Assembly: GCA_030704615.1 (NCBI GenBank)
Contig: CM060732.1
Location: 58,695,053-58,759,052, forward strand
From: Takakia lepidozioides
Lineage: Eukaryota; Streptophyta; Takakiopsida; Takakiales; Takakiaceae
Length of the DNA: 64,000 bases
Reading direction: 5' to 3'
Position 1 is the first letter of the stretch. Each line of letters opens with the position of its first letter. A program made the translations under genes and the position numbers. Positions 30,351 to 43,179 of the stretch are shown here, piece by piece. The notes beneath the pieces are model-generated. The model worked only from the letters and a program-made list of their open reading frames with translations. It was not told where the DNA came from and did not search any database.

Positions 30351-32300
30351 GGAGCTCAGGCGGGAGACCTTGAAAACCTTCCTAACGTTTATGGCTGACC
30401 AATTTAAAGAACTACGCAGACGTGTCTGAAACAACTACTTTACAACTAGATTAAGTCTTTGGCAGAACACTGGAAGATGCGAGTCCTTAAAAGGCTGGAA
30501 AGCCTTGCTTGTACAGAGCCTGCAGACAAGGTCGAGCAGGTCGTGGAAATGAGGAAGATTTATTTGAACTTTGATAAACCTTTTTAGACGATCCTTCAGG
30601 ACTACATTAGTCTCTAATCCCCGGGGATGTAATGCAAACAATGTGTACTGTCACTGCGAGGATCACACAGACCTGTGGACCAATTCCTTCAATGATGAAC
30701 GAGAACTAATGCAGTGGATGTTGGTGCCAGAGAACAAAAGAACTACCCCAGCTGAGAGTGAGTTCAGAGATCGAGAATAGTGGAGCTTGCAATGCTCTGG
30801 ACATGTGCAACATACAAGTGTTGGGTTATCACTAATTCACGACTCATTCAGGCTTATAATCGAGCTTGCAGTTCACAAGTGCGTTCAAGGACCCAAGGTT
30901 CTTTCATAGTATATATGTGCACGAGTACGATAGACGTTCCGACCGGCAACATGAATTCCTCTCGGACTTTACCAGTGGTCAAACAAGCCAGAAATAAGGA
31001 TCCATGCTAGCTAACTTTAAACTTACTTTGTACATATGTGGATGCAACATCACTGTCACACAGTGATCCACACTAACTGATCTTATTTGCATAAGCTGAT
31101 GCATGCAACATCACTCTCACACAGTCCCTTACAAGTACCAGTTAATCCAAAGCCCCTGTGCAACTTGCGGAATACTTTTATTTGTCCAGCACGAAAACCC
31201 TAATTTTCATTATCTTGCAAGACATATGATCAAGTGTAGAACAATCAGCATTTTCAAGTTAGGAGAAACTTGAATTCAGTACAGAAGGGCGAGAAATCCC
31301 CCAACAGTACAGGCAACAGTCTTCAATATACGTGCATATGATTTGTCGTTTGGACATACATACGGGTATAGCTATGATGGGTTGTCTTTACAGATCCACA
31401 GTTCACATTTCCCATGCCTCTGGATCAGTACATACATGCATCATGCGGCCTGACCCTGGACCACTCCCTTAATGTGAGGCCTGTTGCCTCCAACAGGTTG
31501 GCCAGGGGTAGAATGATGAGAACTATTAACTTCGGACTCAGAAAGCCAGCAGTGCTGTTATGGGAACTGGACACGGTAGGCCCTACCTGCATTAGATTGG
31601 CAATGGCGACAGGTAACTAGTTCCAAGCTACAAGGATCTCAGTGCAATATATGATGCCTTTCCTTTCAAATGAGATGAGAGGGCTAAAGCAAATTGCCAA
31701 CTTCTTCGCTCGAGAAGATTCAGTCCATGCGGCAAGACATGTGCTTGAAAAGACAGGTCTAGGAGATTTGAAAAGACGCAAATTATGTTGTGAAGAGACG
31801 CATCCTTTTGATAACCGCCCAACACCGGTAGATGACAGACGTATCCTTTCTAAGTACCGTCAACTGACGGCCAACCCCATCATCCCAGCTGTCTGTATTG
31901 AGATGCCTTAACGGGCTGTTCCTCTTCAATTCTGTGCGATAGTCTGGTAATCAGGTGTTTGTCTTAATGAACCCAGTACCGAGCCTGGCACCTTTGGACA
32001 CCTTGCATCTGTTTTATCTGCAAAGAGAATGCCGGTAGGCAGACTTTCCACTTGCAAAATAAGTGCCCACTGCAGTACCGTCAAGAGACACCTTTGCCCT
32101 CTTCAAAGCCATCGACGATGTCATAAATGGGGCGGAAAACAATCGAGGCTTTGTCCCAAAGGATAAAAAAAACGGGCTATGTGTAGATTTTCCTCTGCAT
32201 CATGAAACACATGAGATTGGCCTCCAGCGGAGAAGTGCTGACCACTTAGGTAGACCGATTTGATTGACGGTTTTCCTGGTTGAAGTTTTTCAGATAAAAA
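30349..32300. other. Intergenic region between two divergent host genes
   Basis: Contains the promoter sides of the C2H2/PARP-like gene (minus) and the DUF1218 gene (plus). Short frames occur but none is recognisable. Confidence 0.5.
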
Positions 32301-34661
32301 ATGGGGAGAGTCAATTGGCTTGTGATGGCCTTCTTACTCGTATGCTACCTGGTTGCTTTTGCTCTTGGCATCGCGGCGGAGCAGCATCGAAGCAAGGTTT
32401 GAAATTTTGTTTGAAATTTTTGTTTGGATTCATCTGAATGTTTTGACACAAGAAGAAAAGATTTACAGTGCATAAGTTCTCTTTGCATAGCGAGCAATGA
32501 GTTTGAACATTGGACTGGAAACCTTGGCTTGTGACGTGCAAAAGATCGTCAGTAACCGTTCTTATGTACCGGCAACTAACTCTCTAGAGTACAGTGCTTT
32601 TCATTTGTGATAGATAGATATGTGCGGGAAAGAGACTTCGCATTGCAGCCCAGCCCAGCCCGGCCATGTAAGAGTGCATGGAGTCTATCTGGGCAATCTT
32701 GAACAGCATTAGGACAAGACGGGGTTTTCCAAGAGAAATAGATCTTAATCATGGCACGCTTTTAGTTGCATGGAAGCATCTTTACAGCCTGCAGCCAAAC
32801 TTTGTTTGGGTCCTACAATCTCCCCTCTATATGTGTTACACCTGGGGAGTACATATTTAACATCATAGCAGATATAGAATAAGAATCTTTCAAGAATCCC
32901 ACTTAAGAGGAAGGAACACTTATTAAGAGATTGAAAACTGGAATGTAATACTTACGGGAAAAAATGATTTTATGTATCACATAGGCTCATCAACAACAAA
33001 GTAAGAATCCAATGTTGATTGTGATACTCTTGAACATGCAACTTTATCACCTTTGGTGACATCTTCATCTTGGCACAGGAGAAACCACAACCTCTATTCC
33101 TGCATTTTCTTCCTCCTCGATATTTATTTCAATGGTCACATGTTAGTGAAACGAAAGAGTTTGAATGATCTTTGTGTCAAATAAAAGAGCTTCGGCATTG
33201 GACCATTTATGTACTCGAGTCTTGTTATACATCTACATGTACATATATGCATTTGAAAAAAAATTACACTTATGAAGGGTCATTTAGTAAAGGAGGGAGT
33301 AAAAAAATATCATAACACATAACACCTAACACTTGCTTTAAAGCTTCGGGAGTATAAAAAAATAACAATCAAAGAGGGTTAACAGATATGGAGGGTAGAC
33401 CATAGCAAAACCTCATAGAACCTTGTTTTTATTAATTGTCTGTAGGTCACAAAAGTTTGTTGAATTCGCATTCATTAATTTGTTACGAGTTGGCACGGGT
33501 AGCCCACCTTGTCAACCTCAAATGCTCACTACCCGAGTGCACATTTTTAGCAATTCATGAGCTCAATTCCTTCACAAATCCGTATTGATACAGTTTAAAT
33601 GATGTTTGCACTTTATAGGCAATTGTGACTTATGTCGGCAACTCGACAATTGGCAACAACAGTAACACAACGAGTGGCACTAATTCAACAGGTTACTACT
33701 ATTGCAAATATGATTCAGACATCTCTTCATCATATGGAGCGGCAGCCTTCGTTTTCCTTATTATTAGTCAAGTTGTCCTCATGGGCGTGACACGTTGCTT
33801 TTGTGGTGATGGGGAACACAAACCTGGCGCACCTCGAACGTGTGCTTTCATATCGTTCTGTCTTCTATGGTAAGAATCACCCTCCGGCCTCCGGTTTCAA
33901 AATGAGCACTCTTTAGCAATTAGTATTCAGTGTTCCCTTGAGCAATTGTCACGTGTTTCTAGTCCCACATCGCAACTCATGCTCAAAGCGTTCGGAGTTT
34001 TTTACTAACGCTGAGGATACGCACTGGGTGCAGGCTTTGCTTCGCGATTGCAGAAATTTGCTTTCTTGCAGGAGCAAACAAAAACTCTATCCGTTCGAGA
34101 TCACAAAGCTTTTCTACGGGCAATGCTACAATGGATAAATTTATGACTTGTGACATGTTGAGTAAGGGATTGTTTGGGGCAGCTGCTGCCTTCACATTTT
34201 TCACCGGCCTTAGTGGTGAAATCTATTTCATTTGCCTGGTTCTCAGTAGAAAGGCTGTCGCGGATCTCACCTGGCAAGGACGAGATGGTCCCAGCTCCAC
34301 AGGATCATCATCCTCGATGAATAGACCTGCCATACCAGGCCCTTATGCTCTAGGAGGAGATGGTTATAGCTCCACAAGACCATCACCTATGATGAATCAG
34401 CCACCCATATCAAGTCCATATGCCGTGGGAGATGGTTCCACAAGACCACCCGTGAAACAAGCTTCCTTAGGTCCTTATGGTAGTCAAGGAGATGGTTTTA
34501 GTAGCACAAGATCAACACCCCTAAATCAAGCTCCCATGCAACCAAGTCCTTACACCCTTGGAGGTGATACTGGGTACAGCTCCAAAGGTTCGTCAACTGT
34601 AAATCGACCTGGAGGCACAATGAACCGACCAGCCATGCCAAGCCCCTATGCCCTGGGATAA
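32301..34661 (+). CDS. DUF1218 (DESIGUAL/MWL-type) membrane protein
   Basis: Three exons: 32301-32396, 33619-33869 and 34034-34661, 324 residues. All junctions fit: AAG|GTTTGA, TTATAG|GCA, CTATG|GTAAGA and GGTGCAG|GCTTTGC. Exon 1 gives MGRVNWLVMAFLLVCYLVAF (first membrane segment) and AAEQHRS. Exon 2 gives CKYDSDISSSYG, a second membrane segment (FVFLIISQVVLMGVTRCFC) and GAPRTCAFISF. Exon 3 gives AIAEICFLAGANKN and GLFGAAAAFTFFTGLSGEIY, completing the four-helix family pattern. The remaining 100 or so residues are a repetitive Pro/Ser/Gly tail with SPYALGGDGYSSTRPS-like units, which I do not expect in all members. Family members affect organ symmetry and wall/lignin traits in Arabidopsis; the role here is not shown. 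Confidence 0.88.
32397..33618 (+). other. Intron 1 of the DUF1218 gene
   Basis: 1,222-bp intron with GT and AG ends. No nested feature is supported. Confidence 0.8.
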
Positions 34662-37318
34662 AAAAAATGTTGTGTACACAACATGATCCAGCAAAACCTT
34701 GTTCAATCTTGAGGTGTCTCTAGACAAAACTGGACAGGCGTTGAGCACTATGGCCTACAAAGGGTTGGGACACATGGTAGGGAACACAATTTTGTAGATT
34801 TGCAGGCATTTGAGAGGTGCAGAGCCTTCCACGCTTATCTGTTGTTGGAGTTCAGCTTATTTCTCCAATGAACAATATGATCAACTATTTGATTTTGTAT
34901 GCATTGTACATGCTAGTTTATTGATTGACAGATAGAGGGGACATACATGTGGTCCAGAGGGCTAGACCTCTCACTGTGCTTCTTCGACTAAGTTCCTACT
35001 AATTGAGATTGAATGAAGGGGAAAGTTCAAGAATAGGAAAGCCCGTCATCTAATAGATGCATTCAACTTGCAATTACACAACTGGGTATATGAGAGAATG
35101 GGTAGAATCAATTTAATAATATTGGCTCCTTCGTTTGAATCATTCCTCAGGTTAGAGCTTTGACATTAGTTGAGATGATTCAAATAGCTGGAACCAGTGT
35201 ACATGAGTGCCACCATCACCGACATAGGTAGAGACTCATGTTATAAGGTGCACAGCTTTCTAACGTGGGACTGAGCAGAAAAAACTCTTTCGCTTGTGTC
35301 CTAAAAGGACTATTAGAAGCCATAGGCACCCGAATTAATGTGAGCCTCAATTGCAAAGTGGTTAATATCCAAAAAGTTTTAGAACTCATGAAGAACTAAA
35401 TTATGGCGGTCTATAACCACTAGGGAATGGCAACATTTCTGCCCCATCATCCTCTCCTCATAACAAAGCATGCAAATGACTTTGCACCTCATCATCCAAC
35501 ATATCTACTGCCAATATCCTCAAGTTTGCACACTCAATATATGGAATGAAACCCTACAAGGGTCTGCACCTACATCAAATATCATTGCACCTAATTTTAC
35601 TCCTACTCAAGGAGAAATGTTGGGATCTCCACTAGGCTTTCTATGGACGAAATATTCTTCTCTTTTTCCTTCTCTTTCCCCAGCTGGCCAGAACAATCAG
35701 GAATAGAGGCCCTTCACCTCCGTTCACCAACTTTCAAAATCTGGAGACTGAGCCTAGAGTCCTGGCCCTATTTATTGCTCGGCAGCTCACACGCACCAGA
35801 TTGATGCTTATGTGAAGGGCTTTCGAAAGGAAATCTGGAAAGCCCTCGAACCAATTTGTAAATCACTTGAGGTAAGTCCCACTACCTCCCTCGTGAAGGT
35901 AGTGTCTGTTCTGTTCTCTGTTGTTCCGCACAACAAAGCGCGGGGTCTAACTTATGGATAGGTTGTGATGGCAACAATGTCTTCTCACTACGTTCGCTCA
36001 GCCCAAATAGGTTTTTATGTATTAGTTTGGATTTGGAAATCTCGTTAGAGGTTATGAGGTCCTCGTTCAATCTTCCATTGTTTGTTTGTTGTTGGTTCTT
36101 CTCTAGAATGAAGAAGAGACTAAGCATCATATAATCTTGTCACTGGCATGCCCACAGGGACATCCTGCCCACGGTTATGGGTGCCATCCGCGGAATTGCG
36201 TACAATACTTTTTTGCAAAAAACATAGGGCAGCACTGCTCACGTGAGCACAAGTTTACCGCTCACGATAAAGCAGATGCCATAAATGCCATAAACGCCCT
36301 TGAATTCCCTTGCCCTAACTCCACACATACACCTACTGTGTCTTTGGAGGCTCACATAGCAGCAATATTGGATTCTTGTCCATCGCAATACCAGGGTATG
36401 GTATATACCATGGTATGGAATATGGTATGTATTGTCCCTAGTATGGTATTGTCTGGGTATTGGCCACCCTACCTACCAGCCGGGTATGGTATTACCTACC
36501 TGGATTGATATAGTATTGATACCCGGGTTGGACCTATATACCTGTCCAACATTGGCGTCAAGTCGAGAAAGAAGGAATGGAGGCCACCTAGAAATTAGCA
36601 CAGAAATAGGAAGGTGTGCCCTCCTTTTAAATCTAGAGCTTTCCAAAAGGGGTGGTGGGTCCTTCCAGAAGGCTCCACCACTACCTTGAGACACTAGAGA
36701 GAGAACACTCCGGCCGAAGCCGGCGTAACTAAGAGCCACTTCACCTTGCAACACTATATAAAGAGGGTGAGGGTTGCATTTTTACGGGTTTCATCAGCCT
36801 CCACCTCAAATTTGGTGGGCTCTGTTAGCTAGGCCCTCCTAAAAACTGTAAATTGGGAACCTAAATTATCTACAAATGAATGGAAAGCTGAATAGCTTTC
36901 AATATTTGTAGATGGATGAAATATGTAGACAAGATGTAGTGCTTTGGATAACTAGACTAGCCAAATGTATTGTAGAAAAGTGATAGATCTGATGACCGTC
37001 TAGATTTTTACAACCTATTCATAATTACAATAGGGAAGGGCTTGCATGTATTCCATGCATTTGTTTTAAATAGTTTAATTTGGTAGAATATATGAGTAAT
37101 TAATTGGTACCACATTCAATCATTCTGGATCTACGTACGATAATATTACTAGGGAGTTGTTTTTTTAATTATTCTGGATAGTGGTGATTATGTCTGGAGA
37201 TTACAGATGAAATTAATTTTAAACTAAAAGATCTGACATGTTTTTCGGAATTTCTATATTTTCGTCACTAATGATGATATATATATACATTCTTTACCTA
37301 AGTTTGTGGATAGTTTAA
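34662..37318. other. 3' flank and repeat remnants
   Basis: The 3' side of the DUF1218 gene is followed by low-grade remnants. A cysteine/histidine-rich frame near 36140-36400 (CPQGHPAHGYGCHPRNC) is unrecognised. GGTATGGTAT-like words repeat at 36395-36500. The repeat shared with 26.97 kb, with an ACTATATAAAGAGGG TATA-like box, lies at 36690-36780. No intact gene is seen. Confidence 0.45.
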
Positions 37319-37837
37319 GAGCATCTCCACCGGGGTACACCAAGTGTCACGCCAACGACAACTTGCCCGTGCCGGTGCTCGGCAATGCCCTTTGGCAACC
37401 CCTATCCGTGACCCCACACGGCATATGTCAAGCATGGCCCAGGCCTCAGCAAAAATCACTGCTCCACCCTCCACTTTTGTGCAAGGTAGAGGGAGCCTCG
37501 CAGGGCCTATAAGTGTCATCGATGACATTTGGGCAGCTTGGCGGGAGAGTCTATGGTGGAATCTATAGCGTCACCTGAAGCTCCAGAAAGCGCCACCAAA
37601 AGAGATGAAGGGGAAGAATTTTGTGGCCGAGGAAGAACGACAACTTTGTTGTTTTTTTCTATACATCTCGCTGGATCCAGTGACAAGGAATGGGCAGAAA
37701 AACACAACATTCTGTGATAGGATATAAGAGCATTACAACAACAATCGACCTGCAAATGGTGCGGAAAGACCAGCCAGGTCGTTGGAATCCAAGTGGGGGA
37801 TTATCAAACACGACATCGTAAAATTTGTGGGTAACTA

Positions 37838-38560
37838 TGTCGCGGCCCTTTGCCTTGAGGGCAGGGGGTCGGGACACATGAGGGGCTGCCCCTGTGGTGG
37901 GGGCAGCGGCGACGATAGGTATGGGGGCTGAAGCACCCTTGAGTGCCCAAGGCACTCAAGGAGGCGGAGGCGCTCACTAGGTGGAGCCCCGCACACCGGG
38001 TTGCGGTGGAGGTGGCTCCACAAGGGGTGGTGGTAGCTTAGTGGGACTTAGTGGGGGTGGCATAGGACTCACCATGGGGTGGAGACCTCGAGGTGGGAGT
38101 CGTGGGGAGTCTTGGGACTCATCATGGTCCATTGGGGCCGCGGTGAGTGGGCCAAGACTCACCGCGACTCACCACCGGGAGTCGAGGGTTTTCGTGGTGG
38201 TTCGCCATAAAATGGCATGGCTGGTTATGAAACCCCCGCGGACAGCTACAGAAGTATATATAGGGAGTAGTAACCCCGAGAACGGTGCAAGCCCGTTGGT
38301 GACCAAAAACTAGTGAGTAATCGTGCGAGCCGGAAAGCGACCAAAGAGTGGGGAGCTGTTCCGGACTGCCATCTACCAAAGGGAATTCTCCTAGTCCCAA
38401 ATAGGTGGAGGGTTTTAGAGGAAGCGAATGGGGACCGTTATGTCCCGGTGAGTAGCCGAAACTCCAAGTTGGCCCGGCGGCCAGGTTGGGAGTCAGGCGC
38501 GCGCATCAAAGCGGTTAACTATGACTTGAAGGGGAGTTTACCGAAGTGAGGTGCGCGACA
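37838..38560 (+). repeat. 5' LTR of chromovirus
   Basis: 723 bp, starts TGTCGCGGCCC and ends GCGCGACA. A TATATATAG box lies near 38258. Confidence 0.95.
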
Positions 38561-38562
38561 TT

Positions 38563-38574
38563 TGGTATCAGAGC
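38563..38574 (+). other. Primer binding site, initiator Met tRNA type
   Basis: TGGTATCAGAGC, three bases after the LTR, is the usual plant tRNA-iMet primer site. Confidence 0.92.
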
Positions 38575-38615
38575 TTAGAGTTCAGTACGCGATCGTCCTT
38601 GGGATCGGCCTCATC

Positions 38616-40301
38616 ATGGGGTCGGGCAAGCCGAAGCGAAAGCGGAACGGCCCAAAAGATGATGATCCCGGTGAGCCCGATGGGGGCGACGTGTCACCGA
38701 GGCGGCCGTTTGAGGAAGCGATGAATGTTTCCGAAAACGAGGCCGCTCAAGAGCGGGAGGAATCCGAGGAGTCGGAGCCCGAGGAATCCTCGAGAGCTCC
38801 GACAAACCAAGAGATGCCTCCCATGCCAGCAGCCTTTTGGGAAGGGTTGTTGGCGCAGTTTGGCGGGGCGTTGAAAGACGTGTTGAAGGCGGCTAATGCC
38901 ACTTCCACTAAGGCAAAGTTTAAGGTGAAGCCTAAGGAACCCGGCACCTTTGAGGGCGTTCGAAACCGGAAGGCACTCAACACCTGGCTCCTGGAGCTAG
39001 AGCAGTACTTCCGGGCGGCCAAGTTGAGTGACGAGGATCGGGTGGAAGTGGCTCCCACCTATTTGAGGGGCTATGCTCAACAATGGTGGCAGAAACGCCT
39101 TCACGACCGAGGCCCAAGCCCGGAAACCTTGAACTGGAGTGGGTTCAAGGAATTGATGAAGAGACAGTTTGTGCCCCTCAACGCATCCTGGCTTGCCCGG
39201 GACAAGATGAGGAATTTGAAGCAAACAGATGACATTCGGGGGTATGTCCAGGCTTTCAATGTGCTGTTGCTCGAAGTCGCGGACATGGCGGAACCAGAAA
39301 TGGTCTTCAACTTTGTGGCGGGACTGGCCCCATGGGCTAGGCGGAAGTTGGAGGAGAAGCCACCCAAGACTTTGAACGAGGCAATTGAGAGAGCTGAATG
39401 TTTCTCGGATGTCCCTAGGGGTGAGAGACAAGGCCGTACGGAGCTGAACCACAAGAAGACCCGGCGGGAAGGTGACTCCTCCCGACCGGAAAAGAAGTGG
39501 GATAGGCCACGCGGCGAAAATGGCACGTGGAAATCGAAGGGAGGGCCTTCACACGTCAAGGCGGCACCCGGTGCTTCGAAAGGAAAAGCGGGTGGAGCGG
39601 CTTATGGCGGACAGAAGGCGACCTTTGATGGAGTGTGTTTCAATTGCGGGGAGCCCGGGCACATGGCCAAGAAGTGCACGAAGCCCCGGCAATTGAACAT
39701 GACTCGGGCGACCACGGAGCTGTCGGAAGATACCATCAGTCGTTTGGTGGAAGCGGTAGTCGCCAGGACTTGCAAGGTAGGCAACTATTCTTGTGAGTTG
39801 TATCAGGAAACTGGCGCCCTGCGTAAAGGGAGTCAGTTATTGTTCGTGGATGGGATAATATCCGGAACTAACGTGTCGTTGTTGGTGGACACAGGAGCGT
39901 CGCACTCCTTCATGACGCCGGCGGCGGCGCGAAAGTTGGGACTCCCGACAAGTGACGTGGGGGCCTCTATTGAGGTACGCTCTGCCAAAGGAGAACCTCA
40001 GTTGGCGACAAGGTTGGCGTTTGATGTTCCTCTTCAACTGGGGAGTTGGGAGGGACGTGAGAACTTCACTATCTGCGAGATCGATGGAGTGGATCTCATT
40101 TTGGGAATGACCTTTTTGAGCAAATCCGGAGCGGTCATAGATGGCCGCAAGAGAGTAGTCACGCTGCCATGTGGGAATGGTGGCGAGGTTTTACGAGTGT
40201 CGGAAACGCCCAAATCCGTGGGAGGGCGAATAAACCTTCTATCAGCAAAGGAGTGGGCCGTGGAGGAGACACACGAGTCCCAGTTTTTTGCTTTACATTA
40301 G
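38616..40301 (+). CDS. gag: Gag-protease of chromovirus
   Basis: 561 residues from the ATG at 38616, chosen because it follows the primer site and begins a basic N-terminus ([12 protein letters not shown]). Residues about 110-285 are the retrotransposon gag (capsid) domain, with [12 protein letters not shown] and [17 protein letters not shown]. The CCHC zinc knuckle [14 protein letters not shown] starts near residue 341. The aspartic protease follows, with the active-site motif [11 protein letters not shown] near residue 425 and DLILGMTFL near residue 495. The frame is intact to TAG at 40301 and overlaps the pol frame by up to 68 bases. Confidence 0.93.
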   Translation: MGSGKPKRKRNGPKDDDPGEPDGGDVSPRRPFEEAMNVSENEAAQEREESEESEPEESSRAPTNQEMPPMPAAFWEGLLAQFGGALKDVLKAANATSTKAKFKVKPKEPGTFEGVRNRKALNTWLLELEQYFRAAKLSDEDRVEVAPTYLRGYAQQWWQKRLHDRGPSPETLNWSGFKELMKRQFVPLNASWLARDKMRNLKQTDDIRGYVQAFNVLLLEVADMAEPEMVFNFVAGLAPWARRKLEEKPPKTLNEAIERAECFSDVPRGERQGRTELNHKKTRREGDSSRPEKKWDRPRGENGTWKSKGGPSHVKAAPGASKGKAGGAAYGGQKATFDGVCFNCGEPGHMAKKCTKPRQLNMTRATTELSEDTISRLVEAVVARTCKVGNYSCELYQETGALRKGSQLLFVDGIISGTNVSLLVDTGASHSFMTPAAARKLGLPTSDVGASIEVRSAKGEPQLATRLAFDVPLQLGSWEGRENFTICEIDGVDLILGMTFLSKSGAVIDGRKRVVTLPCGNGGEVLRVSETPKSVGGRINLLSAKEWAVEETHESQFFALH

Positions 40302-43179
40302 AGAAGTGAAAGGAGAAGGCGATGGGGAGCCGAGCCCAGATTGGATCAAGGGGATTTTGGAGAAATACCAGGATGTGATGCCGGAGGATTTACCAAGCGG
40401 CTTGCCACCGCGAAGAGGAGTTGACCACAAAATTGAGGTGATACCGGGATCGGAACCGCCTGCCAAGGCGCCCTACCGGTTGAGCCACAAAGAGTTGGTC
40501 GAGCTGAAGACTCAGCTCAAAGATCTAATGTCAAAGGGGTACATCCGGCCGAGTAAGTCACCTTACGGAGCCCCGGTGCTATTTGCAGACAAGAAGGATG
40601 GGACGCTGCGGATGTGTGTCGATTACAGGGCTCTGAATAAGGTGACTATCAAAAACCGGTACCCTTTGCCAAGGATCGACGACCTCTTCGATCGGTTGGC
40701 AGGAGCGAAGTATTTCAGCCGGATCGACTTGCGCTCCGGCTATCACCAAATTCGGGTGGCGGAAGGAGATGAGGAGAAGACCGCGTGCAGGACAAGGTAT
40801 GGTTCATATGAGTTCTTGGTGATGCCTTTTGGGCTCACCAATGCACCAGCGACATTTAGCACGCTGATGAACAGCCTTTTCCAGGAGTGGTTGGATGACT
40901 TTGTGATCGTGTACATCGACGACATCTTGGTGTACTCGAAAACAAAGGAGGAGCACCTGGAGCACCTCAAAAGGGTGTTCCAAAAATTGCGAGAAGGGAA
41001 GCTGTATGCCAAAGCTTCAAAGTGCGAATTCGGGGTCACAAAAGTGGAGTTCTTGGGGCACGTGATTACACAGGATGGGATCAAAATGGATGACAGAAAG
41101 GTGAGGGCGATCTTGGACTGGGAGCCTCCGACTTCGGTCCCGGGAGTGCGATCCTTCCTAGGACTCGCCTCCTATTACCGGAAGTATGTGAGAAATTTCG
41201 CCAAGATCGCGGGGCCGCTGTCGGACCTTCTGTGTAAATCCAAAGTCTGGGTATGGAACACATTTTGTGGCCAAGCTTTTGCTGAATTGAAGCAGCGGAT
41301 GACGGAAGCTCCAGTCTTAAAAATCCCGGAGTTCGATCGTCCGTTTGAGATTCATACAGATGCATCGGACTTCGCAATTGGGGGTGTACTTATGCAAGAT
41401 GGACGTCCAGTGGCTTACGAAAGTAAGAAACTGAATGAAGTGGAGCGACGGTGGCCGACGCACGAAAAAGAGATGAAGGCGGTGGTACATTGCCTTGAAC
41501 TCTGGCGCCACTATGTTGGTTCCAACCCAGTGAAGGTGTTCACGGACAATGTCACGGTGAAGTATTTTGCCACGCAGCCCAAGTTGTCCCCAAAACAACT
41601 TAGGTGGCAAGATACTTTGGCAGTGTTCGACGTGGATATCCAGTACAAACCGGGACGGGACAATGTGGTGGCCGATGCTTTAAGTAGAAAGCAGCAGCTC
41701 TTGTTGGTGTACAAGGGCGAGACGGCGCTCCAAAGGAAGATCCGGAAGGCTTGCCGGAAGGATGAGCTGGCAAAGTGCGTGATGCAGAACTTGAGAATGG
41801 GGGTTAAATCGCAGTTCCACTTGCAAAACGGACTGCTCCGGTATAAGCAAAAACGTCTCTATGTGCCAAAGGGAGGGATCAGGGATAGTCTCTTGAGAGA
41901 ATGCCATGATAGCCCGCTTGCGGGCCACGGTGGAGCCAAGCGCACTGCGGCACTCTTGAAGAAAGAGTATTTCTGGCCCAAACTGAGGGAGGAGGCAGAG
42001 GAGTATGTAAAGACATGCACCACATGCCAACAAAACCGGAGCGAGTATAAAAAGCAAGCGGGGCTGTTACAACCCTTGCCGATTCCAGAGGGGACTTGGG
42101 AAAGCGTCTCGATGGATTTCATGACTGCTATGCCGCTGTCAAAAGGATTCGATGCAATCATGGTGGTGGTAGATAGGTTCAGTAAAATGGCCCATTTCAT
42201 CCCCACCAAGGAGACGGCAACGGCGCAGGAGACAGGGCGACTTTACTTCGCCCACGTCTTAAAGCATCATGGAGTCCCGAAGGATATTGTCTCGGACCGC
42301 GACCCAAAGTTTACGAGTAAATTTTGGAGAGCACTTTGGAAGAAGATGGGGACGAGGCTGAAGATGAGCACCGCCTTCCGACCTACGACGGACGGCCAAA
42401 CGGAAAGAGTGAATTCCGTAGTGAAGCAATTCTTGCGGAATTACGTGTCGGCAGACCAATCAGACTGGATGGAACACTTAGACGCGGCAGAGTTCTGTTA
42501 TAATAACACAGAACACTCCGCGACGGGAATTTCCCCTTTTGTGTTGGTCTATGGAAAAGCACCTCTGGTGCCGACAAGTTGGGCCGCCCAGGACGTTGAG
42601 GAACCGGCAGTAGCGGCGGTGCTGGAAGAACGCGAGCGTTTGTTGAAGCTCGCAAAGTACAACATTGCCAAAGCTAGGAAACGGTATGAAAGGCAGGCGA
42701 ATCGGAAGCGGAGGGAAGTGAAGTTTGAGGCAGGCACAGAGGTCTGGTTGAACATCAAGAATTTTCGACTACCTCCGGAAGTGAGTCCGAAGTTCGTACC
42801 TCCGTATGCGGGTCCCTTTCGCATTCGGAGGGTTATGAACGAGGATGTGTATGAATTGGAGCTGCCGGCAAACAGCAAGGTGCACCCAGTATTCCATGTC
42901 TCCCTTTTGAAGCCTTACTTCAAAGATGAAGCACGTCCGAATCGGCAGCAAGTGTTGCGTCCGCCACCTATGCTGTTGGATCATGAAAATGAACCCGAGT
43001 ACGAGGTGGAGGCAATACTTAAGTCGAGGAGGTTCAAGAACCGAGAAACGGAGTATCTCGTCAAATGGAAGGGCTATCATCTTGTGGAGGCATCTTGGGT
43101 GCGTGCCTCAGAAATGGGAAACGCATCCGAGGCAGTTGCAGCGTTCGAAGGGCGACCTCAAAAGCGGAAGAAACGTTGA
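40288..43179 (+). CDS. pol: Pol of chromovirus: RT, RNase H, integrase, chromodomain
   Basis: About 963 residues in the +1 frame relative to gag. Open from 40234 but with no ATG near the start. RT has YIDDILVYS near residue 209. RNase H has [14 protein letters not shown] near residue 355 and ALSRKQ at its end. Integrase has an HHCC zinc finger ([12 protein letters not shown] ... CTTCQQ, about residues 537-590), then the D-D-E core (SMDFMTAMP near 607, [10 protein letters not shown] near 667, and the Glu in [10 protein letters not shown] near 704). A GPY/F-like module is followed by a C-terminal chromodomain ([20 protein letters not shown]) at about 903-950, which in this family targets insertion to chromatin marks. 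No internal stop. Confidence 0.93.
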   Translation: MLYIREVKGEGDGEPSPDWIKGILEKYQDVMPEDLPSGLPPRRGVDHKIEVIPGSEPPAKAPYRLSHKELVELKTQLKDLMSKGYIRPSKSPYGAPVLFADKKDGTLRMCVDYRALNKVTIKNRYPLPRIDDLFDRLAGAKYFSRIDLRSGYHQIRVAEGDEEKTACRTRYGSYEFLVMPFGLTNAPATFSTLMNSLFQEWLDDFVIVYIDDILVYSKTKEEHLEHLKRVFQKLREGKLYAKASKCEFGVTKVEFLGHVITQDGIKMDDRKVRAILDWEPPTSVPGVRSFLGLASYYRKYVRNFAKIAGPLSDLLCKSKVWVWNTFCGQAFAELKQRMTEAPVLKIPEFDRPFEIHTDASDFAIGGVLMQDGRPVAYESKKLNEVERRWPTHEKEMKAVVHCLELWRHYVGSNPVKVFTDNVTVKYFATQPKLSPKQLRWQDTLAVFDVDIQYKPGRDNVVADALSRKQQLLLVYKGETALQRKIRKACRKDELAKCVMQNLRMGVKSQFHLQNGLLRYKQKRLYVPKGGIRDSLLRECHDSPLAGHGGAKRTAALLKKEYFWPKLREEAEEYVKTCTTCQQNRSEYKKQAGLLQPLPIPEGTWESVSMDFMTAMPLSKGFDAIMVVVDRFSKMAHFIPTKETATAQETGRLYFAHVLKHHGVPKDIVSDRDPKFTSKFWRALWKKMGTRLKMSTAFRPTTDGQTERVNSVVKQFLRNYVSADQSDWMEHLDAAEFCYNNTEHSATGISPFVLVYGKAPLVPTSWAAQDVEEPAVAAVLEERERLLKLAKYNIAKARKRYERQANRKRREVKFEAGTEVWLNIKNFRLPPEVSPKFVPPYAGPFRIRRVMNEDVYELELPANSKVHPVFHVSLLKPYFKDEARPNRQQVLRPPPMLLDHENEPEYEVEAILKSRRFKNRETEYLVKWKGYHLVEASWVRASEMGNASEAVAAFEGRPQKRKKR

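Noticed and set aside
36395-36500. GGTATGGTATATACC repeats as a regulatory hairpin or CRISPR-like array
   Set aside because: They are irregular low-complexity words without spacers or conserved length.
37981-38313. Gly/Pro-rich frames within both LTRs
   Set aside because: They are repeated identically in both LTRs and arise from base composition; nothing matches a known protein.
42549-42878. Several minus-strand frames across gag and pol
   Set aside because: They are shadows of the well-supported plus-strand chromovirus genes.
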